Of a DNA stretch of 64,000 bases, positions 33,775-43,223 are shown piece after piece. The DNA comes from Parapontixanthobacter sp963736595 (lineage in GTDB: Bacteria > Pseudomonadota > Alphaproteobacteria > Sphingomonadales > Sphingomonadaceae), in the NCBI GenBank assembly GCA_963736595.1, contig CAVTPG010000010.1, positions 124,001 through 188,000 on the forward strand, read 5' to 3'. The notes under the pieces were generated by a model. It made no database searches. It saw only the letters and a list, made by a program, of their open reading frames with translations, and was not told the DNA's origin. The position numbers were made by a program, and so were the translations under genes. Numbering within the stretch: the stretch's first letter is position 1; each line of letters opens with the position of its first letter.

Positions 33775-34362
33775 TCAGCTTGGCTTCGTCGCAGCCTCGC
33801 CAGCGATATAGCGATCCGTAGGCCGTGTCGGCAGGCCGTCGATGCTGCGCGTGCGCTGGCCCATCTTGCTGGTCCATTTATCCGGATCGGCCTGCGCGTG
33901 ATATTTGGTCAATGTCGCGCGCTCTTTGTCAAAATCCATGATCGGCACGCCCCACCCGCAACTGGTCTGTACGCTCTCCACTGCGATGTCGAAAATCTGC
34001 CGTGTTCCGGGTAGCAGGGTGAACCGGCTGGCCAGCTCTGACCATTCCGCATCCTGCGGCAATACGGGCCTGCCGCGTCCGTAAATTCGCAGGATCAGCG
34101 CAGGCTGCTGAAAATTGCAGAACATCAGCGTGATCCGCCCCTTATCCGTTTGTGGCGCGACCAAATGTGCGTGCGTTTCGTTGCCCGATCCCCCCAGATC
34201 GAGATAAGCGACGCGGTCCGGCGCGATGACCTTGAACGTATCCTCCAGGCCTTTCGGGCTGAGATTGATCCGCGCATCCGCTGCCGCCGTCGCCACGAAA
34301 TAGACCGGCTGCTGCTCGATCATCGCGATATGGTCTGCGTTCAGCGTGTCGGAAAATTCCAT
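33775..34362 (-). CDS. Pyridoxamine 5'-phosphate oxidase-fold (FMN-binding) protein
   Basis: A 195-residue protein of the split-barrel PNPOx-like family. The N-terminus MEFSDTLNADHIAMIEQQPVYFVATAAADARINLSPKG is broken by the family features of a buried strand and the SPKG turn; DRVAYLDLGGSGNET and RITLMFCNFQQPALILRIYG follow in the usual order. It may bind FMN or another flavin; the substrate is unknown. The start at 34362 overlaps the alpha/beta hydrolase stop by one base (TGATG), which supports translational coupling. Confidence 0.82.
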   Translation of the reverse strand: MEFSDTLNADHIAMIEQQPVYFVATAAADARINLSPKGLEDTFKVIAPDRVAYLDLGGSGNETHAHLVAPQTDKGRITLMFCNFQQPALILRIYGRGRPVLPQDAEWSELASRFTLLPGTRQIFDIAVESVQTSCGWGVPIMDFDKERATLTKYHAQADPDKWTSKMGQRTRSIDGLPTRPTDRYIAGEAATKPS

Positions 34363-35252
34363 CAGAGAAAGTCCTCTAAAGTGGCTATGAATCGGTCGAA
34401 CTGATCGTGGTGCAGCCAGTGTCCGGCGTTTTCGAATTCGATGACTTCGGCATTGTTGAAATGCTGCAAGCGGCCATCGTCCGACGGATTGGAGGCCCAG
34501 CTTTCCGCGCCGTAAAGCAGCAACGTCGGGCAAGTAATCGCGGCCCATGTCTGCTGAATGAATTCGTCGGCCACATCCTCGACTGGCCAAACATTCAAAT
34601 GCGGATCGAATTTCCAGCTATACGTGCCGTCCTCGTTCTTATTCACGCCTTGAATGGTCAGATGTCGCGCCTGCGCTTCGGTCAGATAGCTGTTTTCCTC
34701 GATCATCCGCTGGAACGCATCTGCAATGCTGTCATATTTGCGCGGCGTGCGAGCCGATGCGGCGCGCTTCTTCACGATCCATTCCGCCATGCGTTCGGGA
34801 TAGGGCGTTTCGCGCATTTCCTGCTGGCGTTTGGGGCTAGGCCCAAGTCCCTCGATCGCGACGATTTTCCTGACCATTTCGGGAAACGTACCGGCATAGC
34901 GCAGGCCGACATTGCCGCCCATCGAATGCGCGACGATCGTTACCGGGCCGACGTCAAGCTGGTGGACGAATTGCGCCAGATCATAAACCATGTCGCCGCT
35001 CGAATAATTGCCGTCGCTGACCCATTCGCTGTCGCCGTGACCCCGGTGATCCATCGCCACGACGTGCCAGTCATCGCGCAATTTCTCGGCCACCCAGTCC
35101 CAGCTGCGCGCATGATCGCGCCCGCCATGGACCAGCACCAGCGGCGGCTTGTCGCGCCCCTGCGCGTCAGTCTTGCCCCAATCGACATAGCGCAATTGCA
35201 GCCGCTGCGAAATGAAGCTCTGGGATGTCGGTCCGGGAATATGCGTGCTCAT
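34362..35252 (-). CDS. Alpha/beta hydrolase
   Basis: A 296-residue alpha/beta hydrolase. The oxyanion motif is LVHGGRDHARSWDW, the nucleophile is Ser110 in VAHSMGGNVG, the acid is probably in LLYGAESWASNPSDD, and the histidine is in FENAGHWLHHD. An uninterrupted cap region lies at about 140-230. No signal peptide, so cytoplasmic. The substrate cannot be told; esterase and haloalkane dehalogenase-type relatives share the layout. It is followed directly by the FMN-binding gene and lies 38 bases after prfC in the same direction. Confidence 0.85.
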   Translation of the reverse strand: MSTHIPGPTSQSFISQRLQLRYVDWGKTDAQGRDKPPLVLVHGGRDHARSWDWVAEKLRDDWHVVAMDHRGHGDSEWVSDGNYSSGDMVYDLAQFVHQLDVGPVTIVAHSMGGNVGLRYAGTFPEMVRKIVAIEGLGPSPKRQQEMRETPYPERMAEWIVKKRAASARTPRKYDSIADAFQRMIEENSYLTEAQARHLTIQGVNKNEDGTYSWKFDPHLNVWPVEDVADEFIQQTWAAITCPTLLLYGAESWASNPSDDGRLQHFNNAEVIEFENAGHWLHHDQFDRFIATLEDFL

Positions 35253-35290
35253 AAAGCGCCTGATGCCGCGCCCGTTCGCTTAGCGCAAGA

Positions 35291-36838
35291 TCAGCGTTCC
35301 CTCGTCGCGCTAAATGTCAGCTCGGCGTTCTTTTCCTGCGCATAATTCACGTCCCACGGGCTTTTCGCCATGAACACGATATTGCCGTCGCGATCCTTGG
35401 CCAGCGTGGCGCGATTGAAGTTCTCAAACTCGGCCAAAGCCGCTTCCGGACCCGAGACCCAGCGGGCGGTGGCATATGGCGCGGCTTCCAGTTTCGCCTC
35501 CACCTTATATTCCGCCGATAGCCGTGAAATCAGCACTTCCAATTGCAATTGCCCGACCACGCCGACGATCCACTGACCGCCCAGCTCGGGATAGAAAACC
35601 TGGATAACGCCTTCTTCCGAAAGATCGTCCAGCGCCTTGCGAAGTTGTTTCGTTTTGGTCGGATCGATGAGTTGCACACGGCGCAAAATCTCCGGCGCAA
35701 AGTCGGGCAGGCCAGTAAAGCGCACCTCGTTGTTCTCGCTCAGCGTGTCGCCCACGCGCAACGTGCCGTGATTGGGAATGCCGATAATGTCGCCCGCCTC
35801 CGCCGTGTCGGCAATCTCCCGGTCTTGGGCAAAAAACAGGATGGGCGAGTGGATGGCGATGGGCTTGCCAAGGCCCGACGGCGTCAGCTTCATGCCGCGT
35901 TTGAACGTGCCGGAAACCTGCCGCATGAACGCAATCCGGTCGCGGTGATTGGGGTCCATATTGGCCTGCACCTTGAAGATGAAGCCAGTCACCTCGTCCC
36001 GCGTCGGCGCGATTTGCTCTTCGCCAGCGGGTTGCGGGCGCGGCGGCGGCGCAATCCGCGCAATCGCATCGATCAGCTCGGTTACGCCAAAATTCTTCAG
36101 CGCACTGCCAAAAAACACCGGCGTCAAATCGCCCGCGCGATAAGCCTCCAGATCGAATTCGGGATAGCCGATCTGCGCCAGCTCCGCTTCTTCGGCAAAC
36201 ATTTCAGGCAAAGTCGCATCGGCATCGCGCTTGCCCAGAAATTCCTTCGACGCGCCTTCGGGCCGCGCAATCGCGCCGGTTGCAAAGTCGAGAATGCCTT
36301 CGAATTGTCCGCCCATGCCAACAGGATACATTTGCGGCGAGACATCCAGCGCCAGCATATCGGCAATCTCGTCGAGCAATTCGAACACCGGACGCCCTTC
36401 GCGGTCCACTTTGTTAACGAAGGTGATGATCGGCACGCTGCGCAACCGGCAGACTTCGAACAATTTGCGCGTCTGCGGCTCGATGCCTTTGGCGGCGTCG
36501 ATCACCATGATTGCCGAATCCACCGCCGTCAGCGTGCGATAGGTATCTTCGGAAAAATCCTCGTGCCCCGGCGTATCGAGCAGATTGAACGTGATCGTCT
36601 CGCCGTCATACTCCTTCTCGAAGGTCATCACGGACGAGGTCACAGAAATCCCGCGTTGCTGTTCGATCTTCATCCAGTCCGAACGCGCCCGCCGCGCGGC
36701 TCCGCGTGCTTTCACTTGACCCGCCAGATGGATCGCGCCGCCTTGCAGCAGCAGCTTTTCCGTCAGCGTCGTCTTACCCGCATCGGGATGCGAAATGATC
36801 GCGAAGGTCCGCCGGGACGTGTGGGGATGTGCAGTCAT
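35291..36838 (-). CDS. prfC: Peptide chain release factor 3
   Basis: A 515-residue translational GTPase that recycles RF1/RF2 after peptide release. The P-loop is SHPDAGKTT (about 16-24), the switch II motif DTPGHEDFSEDTYR, the guanine motif NKVDREGR, and the RF3-specific QQRGISVTSSVM. The start at 36838 is one base from the pheT stop (36840); the longer frame to 36880 lies inside pheT. Linkage to pheST suggests co-expression with translation genes. Confidence 0.95.
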   Translation of the reverse strand: MTAHPHTSRRTFAIISHPDAGKTTLTEKLLLQGGAIHLAGQVKARGAARRARSDWMKIEQQRGISVTSSVMTFEKEYDGETITFNLLDTPGHEDFSEDTYRTLTAVDSAIMVIDAAKGIEPQTRKLFEVCRLRSVPIITFVNKVDREGRPVFELLDEIADMLALDVSPQMYPVGMGGQFEGILDFATGAIARPEGASKEFLGKRDADATLPEMFAEEAELAQIGYPEFDLEAYRAGDLTPVFFGSALKNFGVTELIDAIARIAPPPRPQPAGEEQIAPTRDEVTGFIFKVQANMDPNHRDRIAFMRQVSGTFKRGMKLTPSGLGKPIAIHSPILFFAQDREIADTAEAGDIIGIPNHGTLRVGDTLSENNEVRFTGLPDFAPEILRRVQLIDPTKTKQLRKALDDLSEEGVIQVFYPELGGQWIVGVVGQLQLEVLISRLSAEYKVEAKLEAAPYATARWVSGPEAALAEFENFNRATLAKDRDGNIVFMAKSPWDVNYAQEKNAELTFSATRER

Positions 36839-36839
36839 G

Positions 36840-39287
36840 CTACCCGCGCAATTCCGCGCCAAGTTTCGCCGCCGACGCAATCACTTTGTCCGACACCGCC
36901 TTGATTTCCTCGTCGGTATAGCTTTTCTCGCCCGGTTGCAGCGTCACTTCGATGGCCAGCGATTTGTGGCCTTCCGGCACGCCTTTCCCTGCGAAAACAT
37001 CGAAAATTCGCGCATCGACAATGTTCGCTTTGTCCGCACCTTTGACCGCGCGCAGCAAATCGCTTGCGGCAAGATCATCCTGCACCAGAAACGCAAAGTC
37101 ACGCTTCACAGGTTGCAGCGCGGGCGGCGCATAGGCTGTCTTGGCAAAGCCGGACTTGCCCTTTTTGAAAGGGATCGCGTCGAGGAAAATCTCCACCGCG
37201 ACCACTGGCCCGTCGATGTCGAACGCTTTCAATGTCGTGGGATGCAGCGCCCCGAAGCGCGCCAGCACATTTTTCGGCCCCAATCGCAAGGTGGCGGATT
37301 GTCCGGGATGATACTGCGCGCCCGCACCCAAACCGTCCTCGACCATCACCATCAGCTTATCGACTGGCGCGCCAGCTTGCCCAAGCAGTGCCAGCGCTTC
37401 GGCCTTGGCGTCGAACGCATCGAAGCCCTGTGCTTTGCCATTGGCCCAGCCGCGCGGGGTCTTGTCGCCTGCCAGCACGATCCCAAGCGTCGGGCGCTCA
37501 TCGCTGATGCCGTCTTTGGCGCCGTCTTTGGCGCGAAAATACCGCCGGCCTAGCTCAAACAGGCGCGAGGTATCCGCACCGCGATCGGCATTGCGTTTTG
37601 CGGCGGATAACAGGCCGGGAATAAGCGAAGGCCGCATTGCCTTCATGTCTTCACTGATCGGATTTTCGAGCACCCACAATTCCTGACCGGCTTGTGCAAA
37701 ATGCTCGGCTTCGCTGACGGGAAGGAAGGACCAGGTGATCGCTTCGTTCAGCCCCCGTGCCGCCGCCGCGCGGCGCAATTTGCGCTCGACAAGTTGCGCG
37801 GGCGTAGCCGTTGGCCGGGCGACGCCATCGATCCGCGGCAAAGCCACGCTTTCCACATTGTCGAGGCCGTGGATCCGCACGACTTCCTCGACCAGATCGG
37901 CTGCGCCTTCCACATCGTGACGCCGCAAAGGAACGGTCACGTCCCAAAGTGCCCCTCCCGCTGGAGACGGCGTGGAGTGCGGCGCAATTTGAAAGTCCAG
38001 ACTCTCCAAAATCCGGCGCTGTTCATCCGGCGGGATTGCCACCCCGCCCAATCGCTCGGCCAAGGTTGGATCGTATGTCACCAGCTTCGGCTCGCTTGGC
38101 GGCTGGCCTGCGCGCGTGGCTTCGCTCGCATGTCCGCCGCATAGCTCAACGATCATGCCGGTCAGCAGGGCCAACCCGTCATCCAGAAATGCCGGATCGA
38201 CGCCGCGCTCGAACCGCGTCCGCGCATCGGTGGCAAGGCCCAGCGTGCGGCCCGTCTTCCCGATTTGCTCAGGCGCAAAATACGCGATTTCCAACAGCAC
38301 ATCGGTGGTTGTGCCGCTGACGCCGGAGCCCATGCCGCCCATGATGCCCGCAATGTCATGCACGCCATTATCGTCGGCAATCACGGTCATGCTGTCATCC
38401 AGCGTGTATGTTTTTTCGTTCAGCGCCTCGACCTGTTCACCATCCCGCGCACGGCGCGCGACCACTGCGCCGTTTAGCTTCGCCAGATCATAGGCATGGG
38501 CTGGTCGGCCAAAGGCTAGCATCACGTAATTGGTTAGATCGACGATGGTGTTGATCGGGCGCTGCCCCGCCGACAACAACCGCATTTGCAGCCAGTCGGG
38601 CGACGTGCCGTTGGTAACGCCGTTGATGACGCGACCATAGAATGCCGGGCAGTTTTCAGGATCGTCGGTGCGGATCTCGGTCGAGGATGCACCGCTTGCG
38701 TCAAATTCCGGGATGGCAATCGGTTTCAGCGTGCCAAGGCCCGCCGCCGCCAGATCGCGCGCAATGCCGTAAACGCCCATACAATCGGGGCGGTTCGGCG
38801 TAATCGCCACATCGAACACCGGGCTGCTTCCCTGATAATCGGCGAAGGTTTCCCCGACCGGCGCATCCTCGGGCAATTCGATAATGCCGTCATGCTCTTC
38901 GCCCAGCTCCAGCTCGCGCACGCTGCACATCATGCCGTTGGATTCGACTCCGCGAATGGCAGATTTCTTGAGTTCCATGCCGTTGGAAGGGACCACGGCG
39001 CCCGCCTGTCCCAGCACGCCTTTCATACCCGCACGGGCGTTGGGCGCACCGCAGACGACCTGCAATGGCTCGCCTGTTCCGGTATCGACGGAAAGCACTT
39101 GCAGCTTGTCGGCATCGGGATGTTTTTCAGCAGTCAGAACTTTGGCGACGGTAAAACCGGCCAGCCGCTCCGCCGGGTCTTCCACCCCTTCGACTTCCAA
39201 GCCGATGGCGTTCAGTTTTTCCGCGATTTCGGCGGCGCTGGCATCGGTTTCCAGATGGTCTTTCAGCCATGTGAGCGAGAACTTCAT
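36840..39287 (-). CDS. pheT: Phenylalanyl-tRNA synthetase beta chain
   Basis: An 815-residue beta subunit of the tetrameric PheRS. N-terminal MKFSLTWLKDHLETD, then the OB-fold tRNA-binding domain (VAKVLTAEKHPDADKLQV) and the B3/B4 editing region, with DNGVHDIAGIMGGMGSGVS near 300. The catalytic-like core and the C-terminal ferredoxin-fold anticodon-binding domain (LQPVKRDFAFLVQDD to the end) complete the usual order. The ATG overlaps the pheS stop by 4 bases (ATGA). No gaps or frame changes. Confidence 0.96.
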   Translation of the reverse strand: MKFSLTWLKDHLETDASAAEIAEKLNAIGLEVEGVEDPAERLAGFTVAKVLTAEKHPDADKLQVLSVDTGTGEPLQVVCGAPNARAGMKGVLGQAGAVVPSNGMELKKSAIRGVESNGMMCSVRELELGEEHDGIIELPEDAPVGETFADYQGSSPVFDVAITPNRPDCMGVYGIARDLAAAGLGTLKPIAIPEFDASGASSTEIRTDDPENCPAFYGRVINGVTNGTSPDWLQMRLLSAGQRPINTIVDLTNYVMLAFGRPAHAYDLAKLNGAVVARRARDGEQVEALNEKTYTLDDSMTVIADDNGVHDIAGIMGGMGSGVSGTTTDVLLEIAYFAPEQIGKTGRTLGLATDARTRFERGVDPAFLDDGLALLTGMIVELCGGHASEATRAGQPPSEPKLVTYDPTLAERLGGVAIPPDEQRRILESLDFQIAPHSTPSPAGGALWDVTVPLRRHDVEGAADLVEEVVRIHGLDNVESVALPRIDGVARPTATPAQLVERKLRRAAAARGLNEAITWSFLPVSEAEHFAQAGQELWVLENPISEDMKAMRPSLIPGLLSAAKRNADRGADTSRLFELGRRYFRAKDGAKDGISDERPTLGIVLAGDKTPRGWANGKAQGFDAFDAKAEALALLGQAGAPVDKLMVMVEDGLGAGAQYHPGQSATLRLGPKNVLARFGALHPTTLKAFDIDGPVVAVEIFLDAIPFKKGKSGFAKTAYAPPALQPVKRDFAFLVQDDLAASDLLRAVKGADKANIVDARIFDVFAGKGVPEGHKSLAIEVTLQPGEKSYTDEEIKAVSDKVIASAAKLGAELRG

Positions 39288-40432
39288 GAGGCCACTCCCA
39301 CACCGCCCGACAGCGTCGGCTGATCGAACGCGCTGAAACCGTAATGGCCAAGCCAGCGGCTATCGCCGTCGAAAAACGCGCGCAAATCGTCCATGCCGTA
39401 TTTCAGCATGGCCAGCCGATCGACGCCCAATCCCCAGGCAAATCCCTGCCACTCATTCGGATCAAGCCCGGCAAATTCGATGACGCGGGCATTGACCATC
39501 CCGCTGCCCAGCAATTCCATCCAGCCGTGGCCCGGTGCATCGCCGCTACCGCCCAGCACCCGCTTGCCCTGCTCGATTGCAAAGCCGACATCGACTTCGA
39601 CGCTGGGTTCGGTGAAGGGGAAGTAGGACGGGCGCAATCGCAACACGATGTCGTCGGTTTCGAAAAACGCTTTAAGGAAGGTTTCCAACGTCCATTTCAA
39701 ATGGCCAAGATGAATGCCCTTGTCGATCACCAGCCCTTCGACCTGATGGAACATCGGCGTGTGCGTCGCATCGGAATCGGAGCGATAAACGCGGCCCGGT
39801 GCAATAATTCGGAGCGGCGCACCTTCCTCCAACATCGTGCGGATTTGAACCGGCGATGTGTGCGTGCGCAATAGCATCTTCGCTGTCGTTTCAACGTCGC
39901 TCAGTGCCGCTTGACCCCCGCTCGACATCCTTGTGGACGCGCGATCGGGAAAGTAAAACGTGTCGTGCATGGCGCGGGCCGGATGGCTTTCCGGCATATT
40001 GAGGGCCGTGAAATTGTGCCAGTCATCCTCGATTTCCGGGCCGGTTTTTACTGCAAAACCAAGGTCTGCGAAGATTTCTGACAGCTCGTCCATCACTTGA
40101 CTGACCGGATGGATGGACCCAAGCGGGGAATGCGGTGCGGGCAAAGTCAGGTCGAGGCTTTCGGAATTCAGCTTTTCCGCCAATTCCGCAGCTTCCAGCG
40201 CCGCTTTCTTATCCGCAATCGCATCTGCGATTTTGGTCCGCATTCCCTGGATCCGCGGGGCCTCGGCCTGCCGTTCGTCGGGCGTCATTTTACCCAGCGT
40301 TTTCATCAGCTGGCTGACCCAGCCTTGCTTGCCTAGCGCCTCGATCCGCACGGCTTCCAGCGCGTCGGCGCTATCTGCCGCGGCGATTGCTGCCAAGGCC
40401 TGATCCACGCGGGTTTCCTGATCGTTACTCAT
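39284..40432 (-). CDS. pheS: Phenylalanyl-tRNA synthetase alpha chain
   Basis: A 382-residue alpha subunit that holds the aminoacylation site. The coiled-coil arm spans about 1-85; the class II core has HPVSQVMDELSEIF, LRTHTSPVQIRTM (motif 1/2 region), FHQVEGLVIDKG and motif 3 GFAWGLGVDRLAMLKYG. The ATG at 40432 (MSNDQETRVDQ) is preferred to more distal in-frame starts. A terminator at 40492-40520 separates it from rplT, so pheST-prfC probably has its own promoter in the short gap. Confidence 0.95.
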   Translation of the reverse strand: MSNDQETRVDQALAAIAAADSADALEAVRIEALGKQGWVSQLMKTLGKMTPDERQAEAPRIQGMRTKIADAIADKKAALEAAELAEKLNSESLDLTLPAPHSPLGSIHPVSQVMDELSEIFADLGFAVKTGPEIEDDWHNFTALNMPESHPARAMHDTFYFPDRASTRMSSGGQAALSDVETTAKMLLRTHTSPVQIRTMLEEGAPLRIIAPGRVYRSDSDATHTPMFHQVEGLVIDKGIHLGHLKWTLETFLKAFFETDDIVLRLRPSYFPFTEPSVEVDVGFAIEQGKRVLGGSGDAPGHGWMELLGSGMVNARVIEFAGLDPNEWQGFAWGLGVDRLAMLKYGMDDLRAFFDGDSRWLGHYGFSAFDQPTLSGGVGVAS

Positions 40433-40491
40433 CACGGACACTCTTGCTAAATTCTGCTGAATGCGGTGCGCTAAACCAATTGCACGCAAAG

Positions 40492-40520
40492 AAAAAGCGC
40501 CACCGGTGAGGATGGCGCTT
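40492..40520 (-). terminator. Rho-independent terminator of rpmI-rplT
   Basis: On the minus strand, the 8-base stem AAGCGCCA/TGGCGCTT closes a 10-base loop and ends in a T-tract. It lies just after the rplT stop. Confidence 0.88.
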
Positions 40521-40543
40521 CATCTGGGTTAGTCGTATATCGC

Positions 40544-40903
40544 TCAGGCTGGAAGCGCTTGTTTCGCCTGTTCGATAATCGATTTAAACGACGCGCCTTC
40601 ATTCATCGCCAGATCGGCCATAACCTTGCGGTCCAGCTCGATCCCGGCAAGTTTTACGCCGTGCATGAATTGCGAATAGGTAAGGCCTTCGGCGCGGACG
40701 GCGGCGTTAATCCGCTGAATCCAAAGTGCGCGGAAGTTGCGCTTTTTAACCTTGCGGTCGCGATAGGCGTACTGGCCGGCCTTTTCGACGGCCTGACGCG
40801 CGACGCGGATGGTGTTTTTACGGCGACCGCGATAGCCCTTGGCCTGTTCGAGTAACCGTTTGTGCTTTTGGCGTGTGGTGACGCCGCGTTTGATGCGTGG
40901 CAT
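40544..40903 (-). CDS. rplT: 50S ribosomal protein L20
   Basis: A 119-residue primary 23S rRNA-binding protein of the large subunit. It has the very basic N-terminus (MPRIKRGVTTRQKHKRLLEQ) and the L20 signature KKRNFRALWIQRINAAVR, with ALNE-type helix ends (LAMNEGASFKSIIEQA). Length is normal. It follows rpmI by 39 bases. infC, which often precedes rpmI, is not in the window. Confidence 0.97.
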   Translation of the reverse strand: MPRIKRGVTTRQKHKRLLEQAKGYRGRRKNTIRVARQAVEKAGQYAYRDRKVKKRNFRALWIQRINAAVRAEGLTYSQFMHGVKLAGIELDRKVMADLAMNEGASFKSIIEQAKQALPA

Positions 40904-40942
40904 AGTTCAAATACTCCTGGGAAAAACGTGTGGCGAACGACC

Positions 40943-41152
40943 TTAACGAAGGCCGTAGGGCGCCCATTTCTTGACCGTCGCCGTATCGGCGTCGGACAGG
41001 ACGGAAGTGCCACGGTTCTGCCGGATATATTTGGCATTGTGGTGCGTCAAACGGTGACGTTTGCCAGCCACACCATGCTTGATCTTGCCGGTCGCGGTGA
41101 TCTTAAAGCGTTTTTTAACGCCGCTTTTGGTCTTCAGTTTGGGCATTTTCAT
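40943..41152 (-). CDS. rpmI: 50S ribosomal protein L35
   Basis: A 69-residue basic ribosomal protein. MPKLKTKSGVKKRFKIT and GKRHRLTHHNAKYIRQNRG are the L35 signature. The ATG at 41152 has AGGAG just upstream. The 175-base leader contains a small stem CTGGC/GCCAG that could belong to a ribosomal-protein leader, but I cannot define one. Forms an operon with rplT. Confidence 0.96.
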   Translation of the reverse strand: MKMPKLKTKSGVKKRFKITATGKIKHGVAGKRHRLTHHNAKYIRQNRGTSVLSDADTATVKKWAPYGLR

Positions 41153-41327
41153 CTCCTACTCGGATTCAAGTCAGAGACACGTTAGATCAGCCCTGGCAGC
41201 CCTTACTGGCCAGACCGAGTCTTTAATTCACGTGTCGGTGAAGAGCGCGCAAATAAGCGCCACAGCGCGAAATTGCAAGCAGTTTAGTCAAGCCGTTTGG
41301 CTAGAGTTGCGCCGCTCCGACGCTGGA

Positions 41328-42140
41328 CTAATCCGGAACCGATGCCGTTCCGTCACCGACGCCCATCGCGTCGAGGACTTCCTCCAGGCGCGCTGGTTCG
41401 CCGAGCGCCAGCACACGTCCGCCCTCGGCTCTTGCACTATCGGCATCCAGCGGGTTGCCTTGCCAATCGGCCATCAGCCCGCCTGCGCCCTCGACCACGG
41501 GAATGAGCGCGGCGTAGTCGTAAATCTGCAAGCCCGATTCGCACACGATGTCGAGATGCCCACCGGCAAGCAGTCCGTAATTGTAGCAATCACCGCCCCA
41601 GATCACGGTTTTCGAGGTTTGCGCGGCCAGCGACATGAACGCCGCCGCATCCTCATCCGAGAAATATTGCGGGGCCGACGAAGCCAGTGTGGCGTCCGAC
41701 AATTCCTTGCACGACCGCGCGCGCACCGGATCGCCGTTTAGCGTCGTTTCCTGACCGATGCGCCCCGCCCAACGCTCGCGCGCAACTGGCTGATCGATGA
41801 TCCCCAGCACTGGCCAGCCATCCTGCATCAGCGCGACCAGTGTGCCGAAAATCGGGCGGCCCGCCATAAAGCTGACGGTTCCATCGATCGGGTCCAGCAC
41901 CCATTGACGCCCGGCGCCTTCGTTGCGTGTCCCGTATTCTTCGCCGATAATGCCATCATCGGCAGCTTCGCTTTCCAGAATGGCGCGCATCGCGGCTTCG
42001 GCAGCTTTATCGACTTCAGTGACGGGCGAGGCATCGGCTTTGCGCTCGTGCGACCATTCTCCGCGAAACATCGGGCGAATGACCGAGCCCGCAGCATCGG
42101 CCAGCCGATTGGCCAAAGCAAGGTCACGCGCCGTCGCCAT
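41328..42140 (-). CDS. hisN: Histidinol-phosphatase, inositol monophosphatase family
   Basis: A 270-residue Mg-dependent phosphatase. The metal motifs are GEEYG, DPIDGTVSFMAGRPIFGT and the C-terminal SGLQIYDYAALIPVVEGAGG. The IYDYAALIPVV variant with YNYGLLAGGHLDIV fits HisN, which removes the phosphate of histidinol phosphate; a related inositol monophosphatase is the alternative. The start at 42140 is only 2 bases from the prs stop, so the two genes are transcribed together. Confidence 0.85.
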   Translation of the reverse strand: MATARDLALANRLADAAGSVIRPMFRGEWSHERKADASPVTEVDKAAEAAMRAILESEAADDGIIGEEYGTRNEGAGRQWVLDPIDGTVSFMAGRPIFGTLVALMQDGWPVLGIIDQPVARERWAGRIGQETTLNGDPVRARSCKELSDATLASSAPQYFSDEDAAAFMSLAAQTSKTVIWGGDCYNYGLLAGGHLDIVCESGLQIYDYAALIPVVEGAGGLMADWQGNPLDADSARAEGGRVLALGEPARLEEVLDAMGVGDGTASVPD

Positions 42141-42142
42141 AC

Positions 42143-43078
42143 CTAGTCGAACAAGCTGGAAACGCTGGATTCATCGGCAATCCGGCGCACGGCCTCGCCG
42201 ATCAGCGGAGCGATTGTGAGAATGCGGATTTGCTTGGAATCGATCGCGGCATCGGTGGGGCGGATGGTGTCGGTGATAACCAGTTCTTTCAGCGCCGATT
42301 TATCAACCCGCGCAACCGCCTTCCCCGATAGCACGCCATGCGTGATGTACGCGGCGACACTGGCGGCCCCGCTATCGAGCAAGGCTTGCGCGGCGTTGCA
42401 CAGCGTCCCGCCCGAATCGACGATATCGTCGATCATGATGCAGTGGCGGCCTTCGACTTCACCGATGATGTTCATCACTTCGGATTCGCCGGGACGGTCG
42501 CGACGTTTATCGACGATGGCCAGCGGGGCGTTGTCGAGTCGCTTGGCCAGCGCCCGCGCGCGCACCACGCCGCCGACATCGGGGGAGACGACCATCAAAT
42601 CCTGATCGCCATAACGCGCCTGAATGTCAGCCGCCATCACTGGCGCTGCATAAAGGTTATCGGTCGGAATATCGAAAAAGCCCTGGATCTGTCCCGCGTG
42701 GAGATCGACGGATAGCACCCGGTCGGCTCCGGCTTGAGTCACCAGATTCGCGACCAACTTGGCCGAGATCGGGGTACGCGGACCAGGTTTGCGATCCTGA
42801 CGCGCATAGCCAAAATAGGGCACAACTGCAGTAATCCGGCGGGCCGAGGCGCGGCGCAACGCATCGATACAGATCAGCAATTCCATGAGATTGTCATTCG
42901 CCGGAAAGCTGGTCGATTGCAGGACAAACACATCTTCGCCGCGCACATTCTCGTGGATTTCGACGAAGATCTCGTCATCGGCAAAGCGTCGTACACTGAC
43001 ATCGGTCAGCGGCATTTCAAGATAGCCCGCAATGGCACGCGCCAGAGGCAAATTGGAATTGGCGGCCAAAATTTTCAT
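42143..43078 (-). CDS. prs: Ribose-phosphate pyrophosphokinase
   Basis: A 311-residue enzyme that makes PRPP from ribose 5-phosphate and ATP, the donor for histidine, purine and pyrimidine synthesis. Family marks are FADDEIFVEIHENVRG, the flexible loop RQDRKPGPRTPISAK, and the PRPP-binding motif MIDDIVDSGGTL. The ATG at 43078 (MKILAANSN) is the family start; an upstream frame to 43117 is discarded. prs followed directly by hisN links PRPP supply to histidine synthesis. Confidence 0.95.
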   Translation of the reverse strand: MKILAANSNLPLARAIAGYLEMPLTDVSVRRFADDEIFVEIHENVRGEDVFVLQSTSFPANDNLMELLICIDALRRASARRITAVVPYFGYARQDRKPGPRTPISAKLVANLVTQAGADRVLSVDLHAGQIQGFFDIPTDNLYAAPVMAADIQARYGDQDLMVVSPDVGGVVRARALAKRLDNAPLAIVDKRRDRPGESEVMNIIGEVEGRHCIMIDDIVDSGGTLCNAAQALLDSGAASVAAYITHGVLSGKAVARVDKSALKELVITDTIRPTDAAIDSKQIRILTIAPLIGEAVRRIADESSVSSLFD

Positions 43079-43223
43079 GCGGGAATTTTCATGCTGGCGG
43101 TTCCTCGGATGCTTCAAGCGAATCAGATGAAGCGCAGGACTAAAGCGGCATCGCGCGATTGCAACGCTGTGGCATGGCGAGGCGGTGGACAGACGCTACA
43201 ACGCCACCGCGAACCGCCTCCGA

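Noticed and set aside
41153..41327. Ribosomal protein leader before rpmI
   Set aside because: A CTGGC/GCCAG stem is visible but nothing matches a leader I can define, and infC is absent.
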